Of a stretch of DNA of 14,193 bases, positions 13,642 to 14,193 are shown piece by piece. The notes under the pieces were generated by a model. That model was not told the DNA's origin. It ran no database searches and saw nothing but the letters and a program-made list of their open reading frames with translations. The number at the start of each line of letters is the position of its first letter. The first letter of the stretch is position 1. The DNA comes from JBEDUK01 sp040414485 (lineage in GTDB: Bacteria > Actinomycetota > UBA4738): contig JBEDUK010000114.1 in the NCBI GenBank assembly GCA_040414485.1, positions 1 to 14,193 on the forward strand, written 5' to 3'. A program made the translations under genes and the position numbers.

Positions 13642-14193
13642 GTGAGCCTCGCGCGGCCCGACGCCTCTCAGATCCCGGACTCACCGGGGGCGTACCTCTA
13701 CCGCGACGTCGACGGCCGGGTCATCTACGTCGGCAAGGCGAAGTCCCTTCGCAAGCGGCTGCTCTCGTACTGGGGCCGGCCGCTGCACCCTCGCACGCAG
13801 GCGATGGTGAACGCCGCGGCGAGCGTCGAGTGGATCCTCGCGGCCACCGAGGTGGACGCGCTGATGCTCGAGTACAACCTGATCAAGTCCCATATCCCGC
13901 GGTTCAACGTCCGGTACCGGGACGACAAGTCGTACCCGTTCCTGGCGGTCACGTTGGACGAGGAGTTCCCGCGGCTGATGGTGATGCGCGGGGCGAAGCG
14001 CAAGGGTGTGCGCTACTTCGGCCCGTACTCGCACGCGTGGGCGATCCGCGAGACGTTGGACCTGCTCCTGCGGGTCTTTCCGGCCCGTACGTGCAGCGCC
14101 GGGGTGTTCAAACGGCATGGCCAGATCGGGCGGCCGTGCCTGCTCGGTGACATCGACAAGTGCTCCGCGCCGTGCGTCGGCCGGGTCTCGGCC
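13642..14193 (+). CDS. uvrC: Excinuclease ABC subunit UvrC, N-terminal part (cut by window)
   Basis: Nuclease that cuts the damaged strand on both sides of the lesion after UvrB loading. Only the first 184 codons are in view. They hold the whole GIY-YIG domain, which makes the 3' cut. The motif reads GAYLY (16-20) and VIYVGKAK (27-34). Arg39, Glu77 (LMLEYNLIK) and Asn89 (IPRFNV) match the catalytic and metal-site positions known from Thermotoga UvrC. Next come DDKSYPFL and RYFGPYSH, then the Cys-rich segment CSAG, CLLGDIDKCSAPC. The UVR, RNase H-like and helix-hairpin-helix parts should lie beyond the edge. The GTG start is chosen because the family begins about 10-15 residues before GxY and because TAGAAT lies 7 bases upstream; there is no Shine-Dalgarno site. 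Confidence 0.95.
   Translation, partial: MSLARPDASQIPDSPGAYLYRDVDGRVIYVGKAKSLRKRLLSYWGRPLHPRTQAMVNAAASVEWILAATEVDALMLEYNLIKSHIPRFNVRYRDDKSYPFLAVTLDEEFPRLMVMRGAKRKGVRYFGPYSHAWAIRETLDLLLRVFPARTCSAGVFKRHGQIGRPCLLGDIDKCSAPCVGRVSA

Overview
The window is high-GC DNA coding densely on both strands. It looks like a Gram-positive, actinobacterium-like (or related terrestrial high-GC) chromosome. Reasons: strong GC bias at third codon positions, several exported lipoproteins with Ala/Gly-rich signal peptides, GTG starts, and several genes that appear to be transcribed without a 5' leader. No rRNA or tRNA gene, insertion sequence, phage gene or CRISPR array was seen, so the taxonomic call is an inference from composition and style.

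Layout from left to right. (1) 1-1674, minus: a family-5 (peptide-type) ABC substrate-binding lipoprotein, cut by the window edge about 30 residues before its end. (2) 1867-4953, plus: uvrB, then 6 bases later a metal-dependent amidohydrolase, probably co-transcribed. (3) A 159-base convergent gap with a stop-codon tandem repeat and a perfect 16-bp GC-rich hairpin. (4) 5113-6837, minus: a second substrate-binding lipoprotein, clearly a paralogue of the first. (5) 7102-8346, plus: kynureninase. (6) 8377-8661, minus: an unrecognised 94-residue protein. (7) 8860-11775, plus: uvrA. (8) 11830-13554, plus: an exported lipoprotein that reads as a seven-repeat beta-propeller joined to a C-terminal type-1 copper (cupredoxin) domain. 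(9) 13642 to the right edge, plus: the first 184 residues of uvrC.

The three nucleotide-excision-repair genes thus lie in order uvrB, uvrA, uvrC on one strand within about 12.5 kb. They are separated by unrelated genes for peptide or amino-acid uptake and catabolism and by the copper lipoprotein. UvrA and UvrB find the lesion, UvrB is loaded on it, and UvrC cuts on both sides.

The most notable regulatory pattern is that uvrB, the 94-residue gene, uvrA, the copper lipoprotein and uvrC each have a TAG-R-N-T hexamer 7 to 10 bases before the proposed start codon and no Shine-Dalgarno sequence. This fits leaderless mRNAs, and it moves the uvrB start to 1867. The two substrate-binding genes instead have strong Shine-Dalgarno sites. 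Individual uvr promoters carry further elements: a perfect TGTGA-N6-TCACA CRP-type site before uvrA, a 12-bp dyad centred between uvrA and its divergent neighbour, and an 8-bp dyad enclosing most of the uvrC -10.
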